Below, piece after piece: positions 17,364 through 24,696 of a stretch of 36,445 bases of DNA (its first letter is position 1; each line of letters starts with the position of its first letter). The stretch comes from an uncultured Clostridia bacterium (GTDB lineage Bacteria; Bacillota; Clostridia; Oscillospirales; Acutalibacteraceae), in NCBI GenBank assembly GCA_946499275.1, contig CAMMRL010000024.1, positions 1 through 36,445 of the forward strand. Reading direction: 5' to 3'. A program made the position numbers and the translations under genes. Below the pieces are notes generated by a model that was not told the DNA's origin, made no database searches, and saw nothing but the letters and a program-made list of their open reading frames with translations.

Positions 17364-18269
17364 TTAATGCCCTCCGCCGTGGCTGCAGTCGCCGTGAGCA
17401 CAGGAATGCCCCTCCTCGTGATGCGCGCCGCAGGAATGGCCGCCGTGCCCATGATCGTGATGGGCGCAAGCTACGGCCGGGTTATGCTTCAGGGTTCCGG
17501 CTAGATAGGCCCGTACCTGCTCCTCCGCATTGCCGGAAGCGCCGGCCACCAGTTCGATTCCCGCTTCCTGCAGCGCCGTTTTCGCGCCGCCGCCGATCCC
17601 GCCGCAGATCAGCACCTGTACGCCGTTCGCCTTCAGCAGCGAAGCCAGCGCGCCGTGCCCACTGCCCTGGGCGTCCAGTATGGAGGTGGAAACCGTATCC
17701 CCCTCCGCCTGCGCGATCAGGAACGTTTGGGTATGGCCGAAATGTTGAAATACCTGCCCATTTTCCAAAGTTACGGCAATTTTCACAGTGAATGCATCCT
17801 TTCTATGATCGAAATTTTCATGGTCCTGCCAAGGGGGTGTCGATATCTCTATGTCCGGCTCAGCCCGCTCGCAACAGCCGGACCGTTCCCGCCCATCGGC
17901 CGGTTCCCCGGGAATCCAGCTCTTCTCACGGAGGGCGCACGACCGGCAGCGTTCCCGTCCGGGACAAGGTTCCCGGCGCACGGCATACCGCCCGCCGCCG
18001 ATCGCCAGCTCCGCGCCGGCCACCAGCGCCTGCGCCGTCTTTTTCCTGGCGGCATAGAGGATCCGCTGCAACGTACCGCGGGATACCCCCATCTGTTCGG
18101 CGGCTTCCCCCTGTTCCAGCTCTTCCAAGTCGCACAGGCGCAGGCTTTCTAACTCCTCCACGCTCAGCCGGATCGGTTCCTCTTCCCGCTCCCCCGGAGG
18201 ATCCTGCGGAAGGAATCGGCGGCAGACCGGCTCCCCGCATACCAAGCGGCGTTTGGATTGTCGCGGCAT
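17364..18269 (-). CDS. DUF134 DNA-binding domain continuous with NifX/NifB-like domain and His-rich tail
   Basis: One 301-residue frame holds two families. Residues 1-118 are DUF134 (UPF0251): Cys-containing start, a helix-turn-helix around EAAEQMGVSRGTLQRILYAA, and a C-terminal CPGRERCRSC cluster. Residues 162-270 are a dinitrogenase iron-molybdenum cofactor (NifX/NifB-C) domain with ENGQVFQHFGHTQTF and CGGIGGGAKTAL. The last 35 residues are His/Cys/Gly-rich, suggesting metal binding. The linker 140-161 looks like read-through leader, because a GTG at 17786 has AAAGGA 10 bases upstream and could start NifX alone (140 residues). So the gene may make a fusion, a separate NifX, or both. ATG at 18269 follows GGAAGGGGG. 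The promoter is consensus. Confidence 0.85.
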   Translation of the reverse strand: MPRQSKRRLVCGEPVCRRFLPQDPPGEREEEPIRLSVEELESLRLCDLEELEQGEAAEQMGVSRGTLQRILYAARKKTAQALVAGAELAIGGGRYAVRREPCPGRERCRSCALREKSWIPGEPADGRERSGCCERAEPDIEISTPPWQDHENFDHRKDAFTVKIAVTLENGQVFQHFGHTQTFLIAQAEGDTVSTSILDAQGSGHGALASLLKANGVQVLICGGIGGGAKTALQEAGIELVAGASGNAEEQVRAYLAGTLKHNPAVACAHHDHGHGGHSCGAHHEEGHSCAHGDCSHGGGH

Positions 18270-18329
18270 CCTGTTGCCCCCTTCCGTCCGATGCGGGCGT
18301 TACTGCACTGCTTGGACTGCGATGCCATC

Positions 18330-18358
18330 ATTATATCGTGCATATGCACATATGTCAA
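18330..18358 (-). promoter_or_regulatory. Perfect consensus SigA promoter for the DUF134/NifX-dehydrogenase operon
   Basis: Minus strand: TTGACA, 17-base spacer, TATAAT, all 12 hexamer bases matching. Such strength usually means that the promoter is kept in check by a repressor. Transcription would start near 18323, about 54 bases before the ATG. Confidence 0.92.
18338..18349. promoter_or_regulatory. Palindromic operator candidate inside the promoter spacer
   Basis: GTGCATATGCAC is a perfect 12-bp palindrome lying between the -35 and -10. CATATG is also repeated two bases apart. The shape recalls ArsR/SmtB metalloregulator sites, but the regulator is not identified. The DUF134 protein itself is a candidate. 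Confidence 0.6.
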
Positions 18359-18549
18359 GGCGAAATCGCTCTGTTTTGCAGGAACGCCAACATCCCATCG
18401 CCGCTGTTGTCGTTGGTGATGAGCAAATTCAAGTAATGCTAAACCAAGCAAAAGATGTGCTGAGTTGGTATGACAATATGAAGAACCCCGTTCCAATTTG
18501 GTACAAAGGAGTTAATACAAAGTATGTGCCGATGTGTCTGCAGGGATAG
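18352..18549 (+). pseudogene. Unrecognised coding remnant
   Basis: An open frame of 65 codons ends in TAG. Its second half (VLSWYDNMKNPVPIWYKGVN) reads like ordinary protein and the bases are more AT-rich than neighbouring genes. The start overlaps the -35 of the opposite promoter and has no ribosome site, so it is more likely a decayed fragment than a gene. Family not recognised. Confidence 0.3.
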
Positions 18550-18580
18550 CGAACACCGGCTTTACGCTAAAGACCCAAAG

Positions 18581-18616
18581 TCTTGGGGCGCCCTCTGAAA
18601 AGAAGGCGCCCCAAGA
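18581..18616 (-). terminator. Hairpin terminator downstream of the AGCS symporter
   Basis: A perfect 12-bp stem TCTTGGGGCGCC / GGCGCCCCAAGA with a 12-base loop, about 35 bases past the symporter stop. The T-tract on the minus side is broken (ACTTTGGGTCTTT). On the plus side CCTTTTT follows after a few bases. Confidence 0.65.
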
Positions 18617-18652
18617 TGTTCCTTTTTGAAAGACTGTTCTATCCGCCGTGTT

Positions 18653-20098
18653 CTATTCGCCGCTTTCGGTTTCCTCCGGCGCAAGCTTCTCCGCCACCCC
18701 GGCAGCCCCACTTTTCCCCCGCGGCCGCCGGTTCCACTGCAGCGGCGAGAGGTTCCCCGTCTCATACCGGCGGCACAGGATGACCACCACGCCGCTGAGC
18801 GCCAATACGCCGATCAGGTTCGGGATCACCATCAGGCCGTTGAACATATCGGACAAATCCCACACCAGCTGCACCTTTAGCGAAGAGCCGAGGACAATAA
18901 ACAACACCACCAACGCTGCGTACGGCTTGACCGCCTTCTTTCCAAAAAGATGCCGGACATTGATTTCCCCGAAGAAATACCAGCCGATGATGGTAGAAAA
19001 AGCGAAAAAGAGCATACAGATCGCAATAAAAACATTGCCGAATGAGCCGAACACCGTATTGAACGCATGCTGGGCGAGTTCCGCCCCATCCTTGCCGGAA
19101 TCCAGCGCCCCGGTGGTCAGGATTACCAGGGCCGTCAGGGTCAGCACCACGAAGGTGTCGATGAACACCCCGATCATGGACACCACTCCCTGTTCACAGG
19201 GATGCTTCACCTTGGCGCGGGCGTGCGCATGCGGGGTGGAACCCATCCCCGCTTCATTGGAAAACAGGCCGCGGGCTACGCCGTACCGTACCGCCTTCTG
19301 GATGGTCACGCCGACCGCACCGCCGGCGACCGCGCCGGGCGAAAACGCGCCGACGAAAATCTGCCCGAAGGCGCTGAGGATATGCTGATAATTGACGATG
19401 AGGATAATCAGCGAACCCGCCACATAAAACACCGCCATCAGTGGCACCAACTTTTCCGTTACCGCGCTAATCCGCTGTGCCCCGCCCAGGAAAATAAATG
19501 CGGCGAACAGCGCAACCACGACCCCGATCGCTAAAGGCGGGACGCCAAACGCGGACTGGAAAGACGCGCCGATGGAATTGGACTGCACCATATTCCCCAT
19601 AAAGCCAAGCGCGGCGATGATCGCCACCGAAAAGAACCCGGCGAGGAATTTGCCGAATTTCCCGGTAAAAAACGCCCGGATATAATACACCGGGCCTCCG
19701 GTCACCTCGCCGTCCACCCGGGTTTTGAATTGCTGGGCCAACGTGGCTTCCGCAAACACGGTCGCCATACCGAAAAAGGCGGACAGCCACATCCAGAAAA
19801 TCGCCCCCGGACCGCCCGCCACAATCGCCGTGGCGGCTCCCGCGATGTTCCCCGTCCCCACCTGCGCCGCAATCGCCGTGGTCAGGGACTGAAAGGAACT
19901 CATGCCGTCCTGGTTCGCCTTTTCCCCCCGCAGGCGAATGTTACCGAACACCGCCTTCATCCCAGCGCCGAATTTCCGCACCTGGACAAAACGCAGGCGG
20001 ATGGTGAAATAAAACCCTGTCCCGCAAAGCAGGAACAGCAGTGCAAAATCCCATAGGAAGGTATTGATGAAATCGACAGCCTTCATGATAAAGTCCAA
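18653..20098 (-). CDS. AGCS-family sodium:alanine (amino acid) symporter
   Basis: About 481 residues with roughly ten to eleven membrane helices. Family motifs: FYFTIRLRFVQ near the N-terminus, TTAIAAQVGTGNIAGAATAI, PGAIFWMWLSAFFGMATVFAE, GGPVYYI and LFSNEAGMGSTPHAHA. It imports alanine or glycine with sodium. The start is uncertain. TTG at 20098 has GAGGGGA about 8 bases upstream; ATG at 20086 lacks a good site; the longest frame starts with GTG at 20113. The C-terminal tail is short and charged. It has its own promoter and stands alone. Confidence 0.92.
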   Translation of the reverse strand: MDFIMKAVDFINTFLWDFALLFLLCGTGFYFTIRLRFVQVRKFGAGMKAVFGNIRLRGEKANQDGMSSFQSLTTAIAAQVGTGNIAGAATAIVAGGPGAIFWMWLSAFFGMATVFAEATLAQQFKTRVDGEVTGGPVYYIRAFFTGKFGKFLAGFFSVAIIAALGFMGNMVQSNSIGASFQSAFGVPPLAIGVVVALFAAFIFLGGAQRISAVTEKLVPLMAVFYVAGSLIILIVNYQHILSAFGQIFVGAFSPGAVAGGAVGVTIQKAVRYGVARGLFSNEAGMGSTPHAHARAKVKHPCEQGVVSMIGVFIDTFVVLTLTALVILTTGALDSGKDGAELAQHAFNTVFGSFGNVFIAICMLFFAFSTIIGWYFFGEINVRHLFGKKAVKPYAALVVLFIVLGSSLKVQLVWDLSDMFNGLMVIPNLIGVLALSGVVVILCRRYETGNLSPLQWNRRPRGKSGAAGVAEKLAPEETESGE

Positions 20099-20121
20099 AC
20101 GGTTTCCCCTCACGCTTTCCC

Positions 20122-20140
20122 CAAGGCGGCCGCCGCCTTG
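20122..20140. repeat. GC-rich hairpin in the symporter leader
   Basis: CAAGGCGGC and GCCGCCTTG form a 9-bp inverted repeat around one base. It is just upstream of the symporter ribosome site. On the plus strand it is followed by TTATTTTTTT and could act as a terminator for opposing transcription. Function uncertain. Confidence 0.5.
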
Positions 20141-20164
20141 TTATTTTTTTGTCAACCGAAGAAC

Positions 20165-20193
20165 AGTATACCAAAAATTCGCCGTCGGTTCAA
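20165..20193 (-). promoter_or_regulatory. SigA-type promoter for the AGCS symporter
   Basis: Minus strand: TTGAAC, 17-base spacer ending in TGG, TATACT. Good hexamers, ideal spacing and an extended -10. Confidence 0.8.
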
Positions 20194-20389
20194 CCGATTT
20201 CCTCCCCAAAAACAACGATTATTTCCCGGAATTCGACAGGATCGAACGAACGCGATATCACGGCACAAAGGCCGCCGTGGCATGGGCGCCCTTCTTTCAT
20301 CCAAAGTAGGATCAACCGGCCTGTTGTCCGATATCCCGCCTTTGTACTGGATCCCGATACCCAATCAACGATAAATAAAGCCCGAACGA

Positions 20390-20421
20390 AAAATCCCCCG
20401 CTTACATCAGCGGGGGATTTT
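20390..20421 (-). terminator. Rho-independent terminator of the small Cys-rich protein gene
   Basis: A perfect 13-bp stem AAAATCCCCCGCT / AGCGGGGGATTTT with a 6-base loop, immediately after the gene end at 20425. The minus-strand tail is TTTTT. Confidence 0.9.
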
Positions 20422-20424
20422 CAT

Positions 20425-20685
20425 TCAGTCTTCCTTCTGTTCTACTTCATCTTCCGGCTTTGCCAGCGGGATCTGTACCGGCTCGTCATGTTCGGAAGCG
20501 CAGCAGCATTCGTCGTCGTCACAGTCGCAGTCATCAAAATTGTAGTCAATGGTATCGTTATAGGCGCACAGAGCTTTCTTTTTCATCATCATCCGTGCGA
20601 AGAGGACCGCCACCGTAGTCAGCGCCGCGACAACCGCCGCCAATGTTACAATAAATGCCAATTTATTTCCTTTTTCTCTCATCAT
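20425..20685 (-). CDS. Small single-pass membrane protein with Asp/Cys-rich tail
   Basis: An 86-residue protein. A charged start (MMREKGNK) leads into one membrane helix at about residues 9-30, then a basic MMMKKK stop-transfer. The C-terminal tail contains FDDCDCDDDECCCASEHDE (residues about 50-68) with five Cys and many acidic residues. It ends in an acidic stretch. The positive-inside rule places the tail in the cytoplasm. The Cys/Asp cluster could bind metal; this is inference. ATG at 20685 follows TAGGAGG by 6 bases, and both promoter and terminator are strong, so the gene is real and separately transcribed. Family not recognised. Confidence 0.85.
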   Translation of the reverse strand: MMREKGNKLAFIVTLAAVVAALTTVAVLFARMMMKKKALCAYNDTIDYNFDDCDCDDDECCCASEHDEPVQIPLAKPEDEVEQKED

Positions 20686-20727
20686 CAATAACCTCCTACG
20701 ATCCATATTCTGTCCAGATTTATTTCT

Positions 20728-20756
20728 ATCATACAGCGCCGGCGGCAACAAGTCAA
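20728..20756 (-). promoter_or_regulatory. SigA-type promoter for the small Cys-rich protein gene
   Basis: Minus strand: TTGACT, 17-base spacer ending in TG, TATGAT. Transcription starts about 35 bases before the ATG. Confidence 0.85.
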
Positions 20757-20940
20757 GGGAGGCCGCCGGAAGCTTCCTGAACAAGTTGTAAATTTTTGTT
20801 CTGTGTACCCAAATGCTCTCATTTCAACAGCCACAGCCCGCAAAACAACCGCTAAATTATATATATTTCCTTGTGGCAAATTGCTTTATTTTCACAAATA
20901 TGATAGCATATCTTCATCACAAACGAGGAGGGAACGACAT

Positions 20941-21705
20941 ATGACCAACAGTGCAGACTTTCGTCTTGTATTCGACCGTATTCCCGAACAGTTTGATGTG
21001 TGGCGCCCCCGGTACGGCGACGAACTCTTCACCGACCTGATCCGGGAAACCCAGCTCGGCCCAGGGAAAACGGCGTTGGAAATCGGGCAGGGAACCGGGC
21101 AGGCCACCGAACCCGTGCTGAAAACCGGCTGCTCCTATCTGGCCATTGAGCTGGGCGAGCATCTGGCCGCCGTTATGCGGCGGAAATTCAGCGCATACGA
21201 CAATTTCCGCCTGGTCAACGACGATTTTGAAACCCACGATTTCGGGATGGAACGGTTTGACCTGGTCTACTCGGCAGCCGCGATCCAATGGATCCCCGAA
21301 GACATTGCCTTTCCCAAAAGCTACGCCCTCCTCAAAAACGGGGGGACTCTGGCCATGATGCGTATCCACAGCGACTATAAAAGCCCGAACGAAGCGCTTT
21401 ATAAAGAAATCCAGAAAGTATACGCCGCCTATTTCCATCCGGAACGGGAGTATACCTGCCATCTTGAATACGAAAACGCCACCAATTACGGCTTTGCTGA
21501 TTTCCGGCATCGGGAATATTACCGGACAAGGGAATACGACGCGGACGGCTATGTGTCCCTGATCGGCACCCACTGCGACCATATCGTGCTGCAGGAACCC
21601 GACCGCTCCCGCTTTTTCGAAGGCGTACGCAAGGCAATCCAGAACGCTGGCGGCAAAATCCTCGTCAGGGATACCATCGCCCTGGACCTCGCGAAAAAAC
21701 CATAG
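20941..21705 (+). CDS. Class I SAM-dependent methyltransferase
   Basis: A 254-residue methyltransferase. Motif I is ALEIGQGTGQAT (about residues 43-54), the acidic residue of motif II is in AIELGEHL, and FDLVYSAAAIQWIPED is the post-motif II strand usual in small-molecule methyltransferases. The N-terminal FDRIPEQFDVWRPRYGDEL is a family start seen in general methyltransferases of Clostridia. Start at 20941 follows GAGGAGGG; the longer frame has no ribosome site. It is monocistronic and ends in a hairpin. The substrate cannot be told from sequence. Confidence 0.88.
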   Translation: MTNSADFRLVFDRIPEQFDVWRPRYGDELFTDLIRETQLGPGKTALEIGQGTGQATEPVLKTGCSYLAIELGEHLAAVMRRKFSAYDNFRLVNDDFETHDFGMERFDLVYSAAAIQWIPEDIAFPKSYALLKNGGTLAMMRIHSDYKSPNEALYKEIQKVYAAYFHPEREYTCHLEYENATNYGFADFRHREYYRTREYDADGYVSLIGTHCDHIVLQEPDRSRFFEGVRKAIQNAGGKILVRDTIALDLAKKP

Positions 21706-21722
21706 GTTCACAAGGCGAAACA

Positions 21723-21753
21723 CCGCCCCGCACAAGATGCAGGGCGGCGTTTT
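21723..21753 (+). terminator. Terminator of the methyltransferase gene, possibly bidirectional
   Basis: CCGCCC and GCA pair with TGC and GGGCGG around a 5-base loop with one internal mismatch, followed by CGTTTTCC. It lies between convergent genes; the minus-strand tail is weaker. Confidence 0.7.
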
Positions 21754-21774
21754 CCTCTCATTATGCGGCGGATC

Positions 21775-22917
21775 TTAGCGGTTGTCCACCTTGATCCGGC
21801 CTTTGACCACAACCAGCTTGATGTTTAGGTCGTTGTCCAGCACCAGCAAGTCGGCCCGCTTGCCTTCCTTGATGGAGCCGGTCACATCGTCCACCCGGAT
21901 GGCGCGGGCAGGGTTGATGGTGGCGGACTTGACCGCCTGCTTCATCGGCACGCCAAAGCGGATTACGTTCTTGAGCTCCTCATAAACATTGGAAGTGGAA
22001 GCGGCGATCGTTCCATCGGCCAGCAGGGCTTTGCCGTCCTTCACATACACCGTCTGCCCGCCGAGGTCGTATTCCCCGTCGGAATGGCCGGCCGCCCGCA
22101 TGGAATCGCTGACGATGACCGAACCGTCTTCCCCGAGCATACGGAATGCGATCCGCAGCGCAGCGGGATGGATGTGGAAGCCGTCGCAGATCAGTTCGGC
22201 GCGCATTCCATATCCCTGCGCGTGGTCGAACACCGCGCCGACCACGCCCGGGGCGCGGTGGGTCAGCCCGCTCATCGCGTTGTACAGATGGGTAGCATGG
22301 CGGCAACCCCACTCAATCGCCTTGGTGGCTTCGTCGTACCCCGCGGCCGTATGGGCGATCGAAACCGGGCAATACGGCTGCACTTCTTTAATGAACTCTT
22401 CCGCACCATCGCATTCCGGGGCGATATCCACCACCCGGATAAGGCCGCCGCATCCGTCGTACAAACGGCGGAACTCGTCCTTGTCGGGGTTGCGGACATA
22501 GGCACCGTTCTGCGCACCCTTTTTAGACATCGCGATATACGGTCCTTCCATATTGATGCCTTGGATATACGCGCCGGTCACCGTATCCTTCACCGCGGCG
22601 ACGTTGGCGAAAATTTTAGTCAATTCCTCAAACGAAAGGGTCATGGACGTGGGGCAGAAGGAGGTAACCCCTCGTTGCACCAGGCATTCGGACATCGCCT
22701 GCAGCGCTTCGGGCGTCGCGTCGCCGGTATCCGCGCCGGCACAGCCGTGGATGTGCATGTCGATCAGTCCGGGAATGATGGTGCAGCCGGTCAGGTCGAT
22801 TGCATCATCCGAACCGCCGCAGCTTCCCATGGTCTTGATCCATTCGCCTTCGGTCTCCAGGTCCGCGCGGACCGGCAGGAATTCCTCGTTATAAACCGTT
22901 GCGTTTTTGAGAATCAT
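21775..22917 (-). CDS. nagA: N-acetylglucosamine-6-phosphate deacetylase
   Basis: A 380-residue amidohydrolase that removes acetate from GlcNAc-6-phosphate in amino-sugar catabolism and wall recycling. Visible ligands: DMHIHGCAG (His-x-His), NMEGPYI (Glu), AHTAAGYDEA (His), THLYNAMSGLTHR (His plus substrate loop) and VSDSM (catalytic Asp). The start at 22917 (MILKNATVYNEEF) was chosen because AGGAGG lies 9-10 bases before it and the upstream residues look untranslated. The next upstream gene is glgA, 323 bases away, and nagB is not in view, so it probably has its own promoter. Confidence 0.95.
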   Translation of the reverse strand: MILKNATVYNEEFLPVRADLETEGEWIKTMGSCGGSDDAIDLTGCTIIPGLIDMHIHGCAGADTGDATPEALQAMSECLVQRGVTSFCPTSMTLSFEELTKIFANVAAVKDTVTGAYIQGINMEGPYIAMSKKGAQNGAYVRNPDKDEFRRLYDGCGGLIRVVDIAPECDGAEEFIKEVQPYCPVSIAHTAAGYDEATKAIEWGCRHATHLYNAMSGLTHRAPGVVGAVFDHAQGYGMRAELICDGFHIHPAALRIAFRMLGEDGSVIVSDSMRAAGHSDGEYDLGGQTVYVKDGKALLADGTIAASTSNVYEELKNVIRFGVPMKQAVKSATINPARAIRVDDVTGSIKEGKRADLLVLDNDLNIKLVVVKGRIKVDNR

Positions 22918-23240
22918 GGTAGGATCCCTCCTGTTATAATCGGTATCGCCCTTTCGGCGGACAGGTCTTATCACCGTCCATTATACCGTCGTCCATGTCC
23001 CCCGGAAAGGAGGAATCGGCCGTTTCCTTTGTATTTTCCGCCGTCAACGCCCTTTTTATCCGCTGCGTCAGACTTTTATCTCCATTCCTGTCTCCATTAA
23101 CAAACGGAACGGACAATCCTTGGTGCAAGCAAGGCACCTGTCGCGCCGTACCTGCGTTACAAAATCGGCGCCGGACAGCGGTTCCGGCTCCCCCCATGCT
23201 CCCGGCGGCGACGCCCTTCTTGCCGCCGCGCTTCGGCAGC
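22918..23240. other. Intergenic region between glgA and nagA
   Basis: About 320 bases. A TATAAT on the minus strand at 22980-22985 is the only promoter-like element; no gene, hairpin terminator or RNA was recognised. Confidence 0.4.
22980..22985 (-). promoter_or_regulatory. Possible -10 of a nagA promoter
   Basis: A perfect TATAAT on the minus strand about 60 bases before the nagA start. The matching -35 (TTTCCG) is weak. Confidence 0.35.
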
Positions 23241-24662
23241 TTATTCTTTGACTAGAGAACGATACAGCTTGATATACTCGTTGGCGGAGCGGCCCCAGCT
23301 GAAATCGGTCCGCATGGCGCGGTCCATCAGGATCGGCCAGTCGTGTTTGTTCGCGTACGCGCCGAGAGAGCGGCGGATGGCGTACAGCATATCGTTGGCG
23401 TTATAGGTTTTGAAGGTAAAGCCCATGCCCTCGCCGTCACCGCAGTCGGTGATGCTGTCTTTCAGGCCGCCGGTTTCCCGCACGACCGGGATGGTGGCGT
23501 ACCGGCAGGCCACCATCTGGGACAGGCCGCACGGCTCGCTTTTGGACGGCATGAGGAAAATGTCCCCCGCCGCGTAGATTTTGCGGGCCAGTTCCGGCAC
23601 AAACCCGAAGCAATACCGCATTTTGTCCGGGAACCGGTCCTGCATCTCCCGGAAAAAGTTTTCATACACCCATTCGCCCGAACCAAGCAACACAAACTGC
23701 ACGTCCTCCTGCAACAGCTCGGCCAGGACGAATTTCACTAGATCCAGCCCTTTATGGGAAGCCAAGCGGGTGACCATCGTGATCATCGGTACGTCCGCGC
23801 GGGGCGGAAGGTTCAGCCGCTCCTGTAGTGCGCGTTTGTTCTCCGCTTTGCCGGATGGATCATCCGCGGAATAATGGGCATAAATCTGCGGGTCGGTTGC
23901 CGGGTCGTAGCTTTCGGTGTCGATGCCGTTGAGGATGCCGGTCAGCTTCCAGTCCCTCGCCCGCAATATGCTGTCCAATCCATGGGAATACCAGGGATCG
24001 CGGATTTCCTGTGCATAGGTCGGGCTGACGGTGGTTACTTTATTGGCGCTTTCGATTGCGCCCTTCATCAGGTTGACGCACCCGTCCTGTTCCACAAGGG
24101 AGCGTGCGTCCTGCGGGATGCCGAATACATCCTCCAGGATTTCCATCCCGTATTTTCCCTGGTACTGGATATTGTGAATCGTAAACACGGTCTTGATATT
24201 CTCGTACCCCTCCCGGTTCGCGTAGAACAGGGAATAGTACACCGGCACCAGCGCGCACTGCCAATCGTTCGCATGAAGGATATCCGGCTTAAAATCAATG
24301 CAGTTCAGCATCTCCAGCGCGGCACGGGAAAGAAAGGCAAACCGCTCCGCATCGTCGTAATGGCCGTACAGACCGGGGCGTTTGAAATAGTACTGGTTGT
24401 CCAACAGGTAATAGATCACGCCGTTGTGCTTCGCCTCGAATACCCCGCAGTACTGCCGCCGCCAGGCGACCGGCACCGATAGGCTGGTGAGGAAGGTCAT
24501 ATTCTCCCGCAATTCCTGCGGGACATCCTCATACAGGGGGAGGACCACCCGGCAGCCGATCAACCGGGTACGCAGTGCATGGGGCAGCGCCCCCGATACG
24601 TCGGCTAGCCCACCGGACGCCGCAAAGGGGACCGCTTCACTGGTGACAAACAAAACCTTCAT
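23241..24662 (-). CDS. glgA: Glycogen synthase (ADP-glucose type, GT5)
   Basis: A 473-residue glucosyltransferase that extends alpha-1,4-glucan from ADP-glucose. N-terminal Rossmann domain starts MKVLFVTSEAVPF; HANDWQCALVP and the C-terminal SKSEPCGLSQMVACRYATIPVVRETGGLKDS are GT5 signatures. The usual Lys-x-Gly-Gly-Leu loop reads Ala15-Ser-Gly-Gly-Leu, so the lysine that contacts ADP-glucose in the E. coli enzyme is absent. This may be a lineage variant. ATG at 24662 follows AAAGGAG by 12 bases. Last gene of the glgB-C-D-A run, 34 bases after glgD. Confidence 0.95.
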   Translation of the reverse strand: MKVLFVTSEAVPFAASGGLADVSGALPHALRTRLIGCRVVLPLYEDVPQELRENMTFLTSLSVPVAWRRQYCGVFEAKHNGVIYYLLDNQYYFKRPGLYGHYDDAERFAFLSRAALEMLNCIDFKPDILHANDWQCALVPVYYSLFYANREGYENIKTVFTIHNIQYQGKYGMEILEDVFGIPQDARSLVEQDGCVNLMKGAIESANKVTTVSPTYAQEIRDPWYSHGLDSILRARDWKLTGILNGIDTESYDPATDPQIYAHYSADDPSGKAENKRALQERLNLPPRADVPMITMVTRLASHKGLDLVKFVLAELLQEDVQFVLLGSGEWVYENFFREMQDRFPDKMRYCFGFVPELARKIYAAGDIFLMPSKSEPCGLSQMVACRYATIPVVRETGGLKDSITDCGDGEGMGFTFKTYNANDMLYAIRRSLGAYANKHDWPILMDRAMRTDFSWGRSANEYIKLYRSLVKE

Positions 24663-24696
24663 ACGATCGATTCGCTCCTTTCATACGGGTCCGGCG

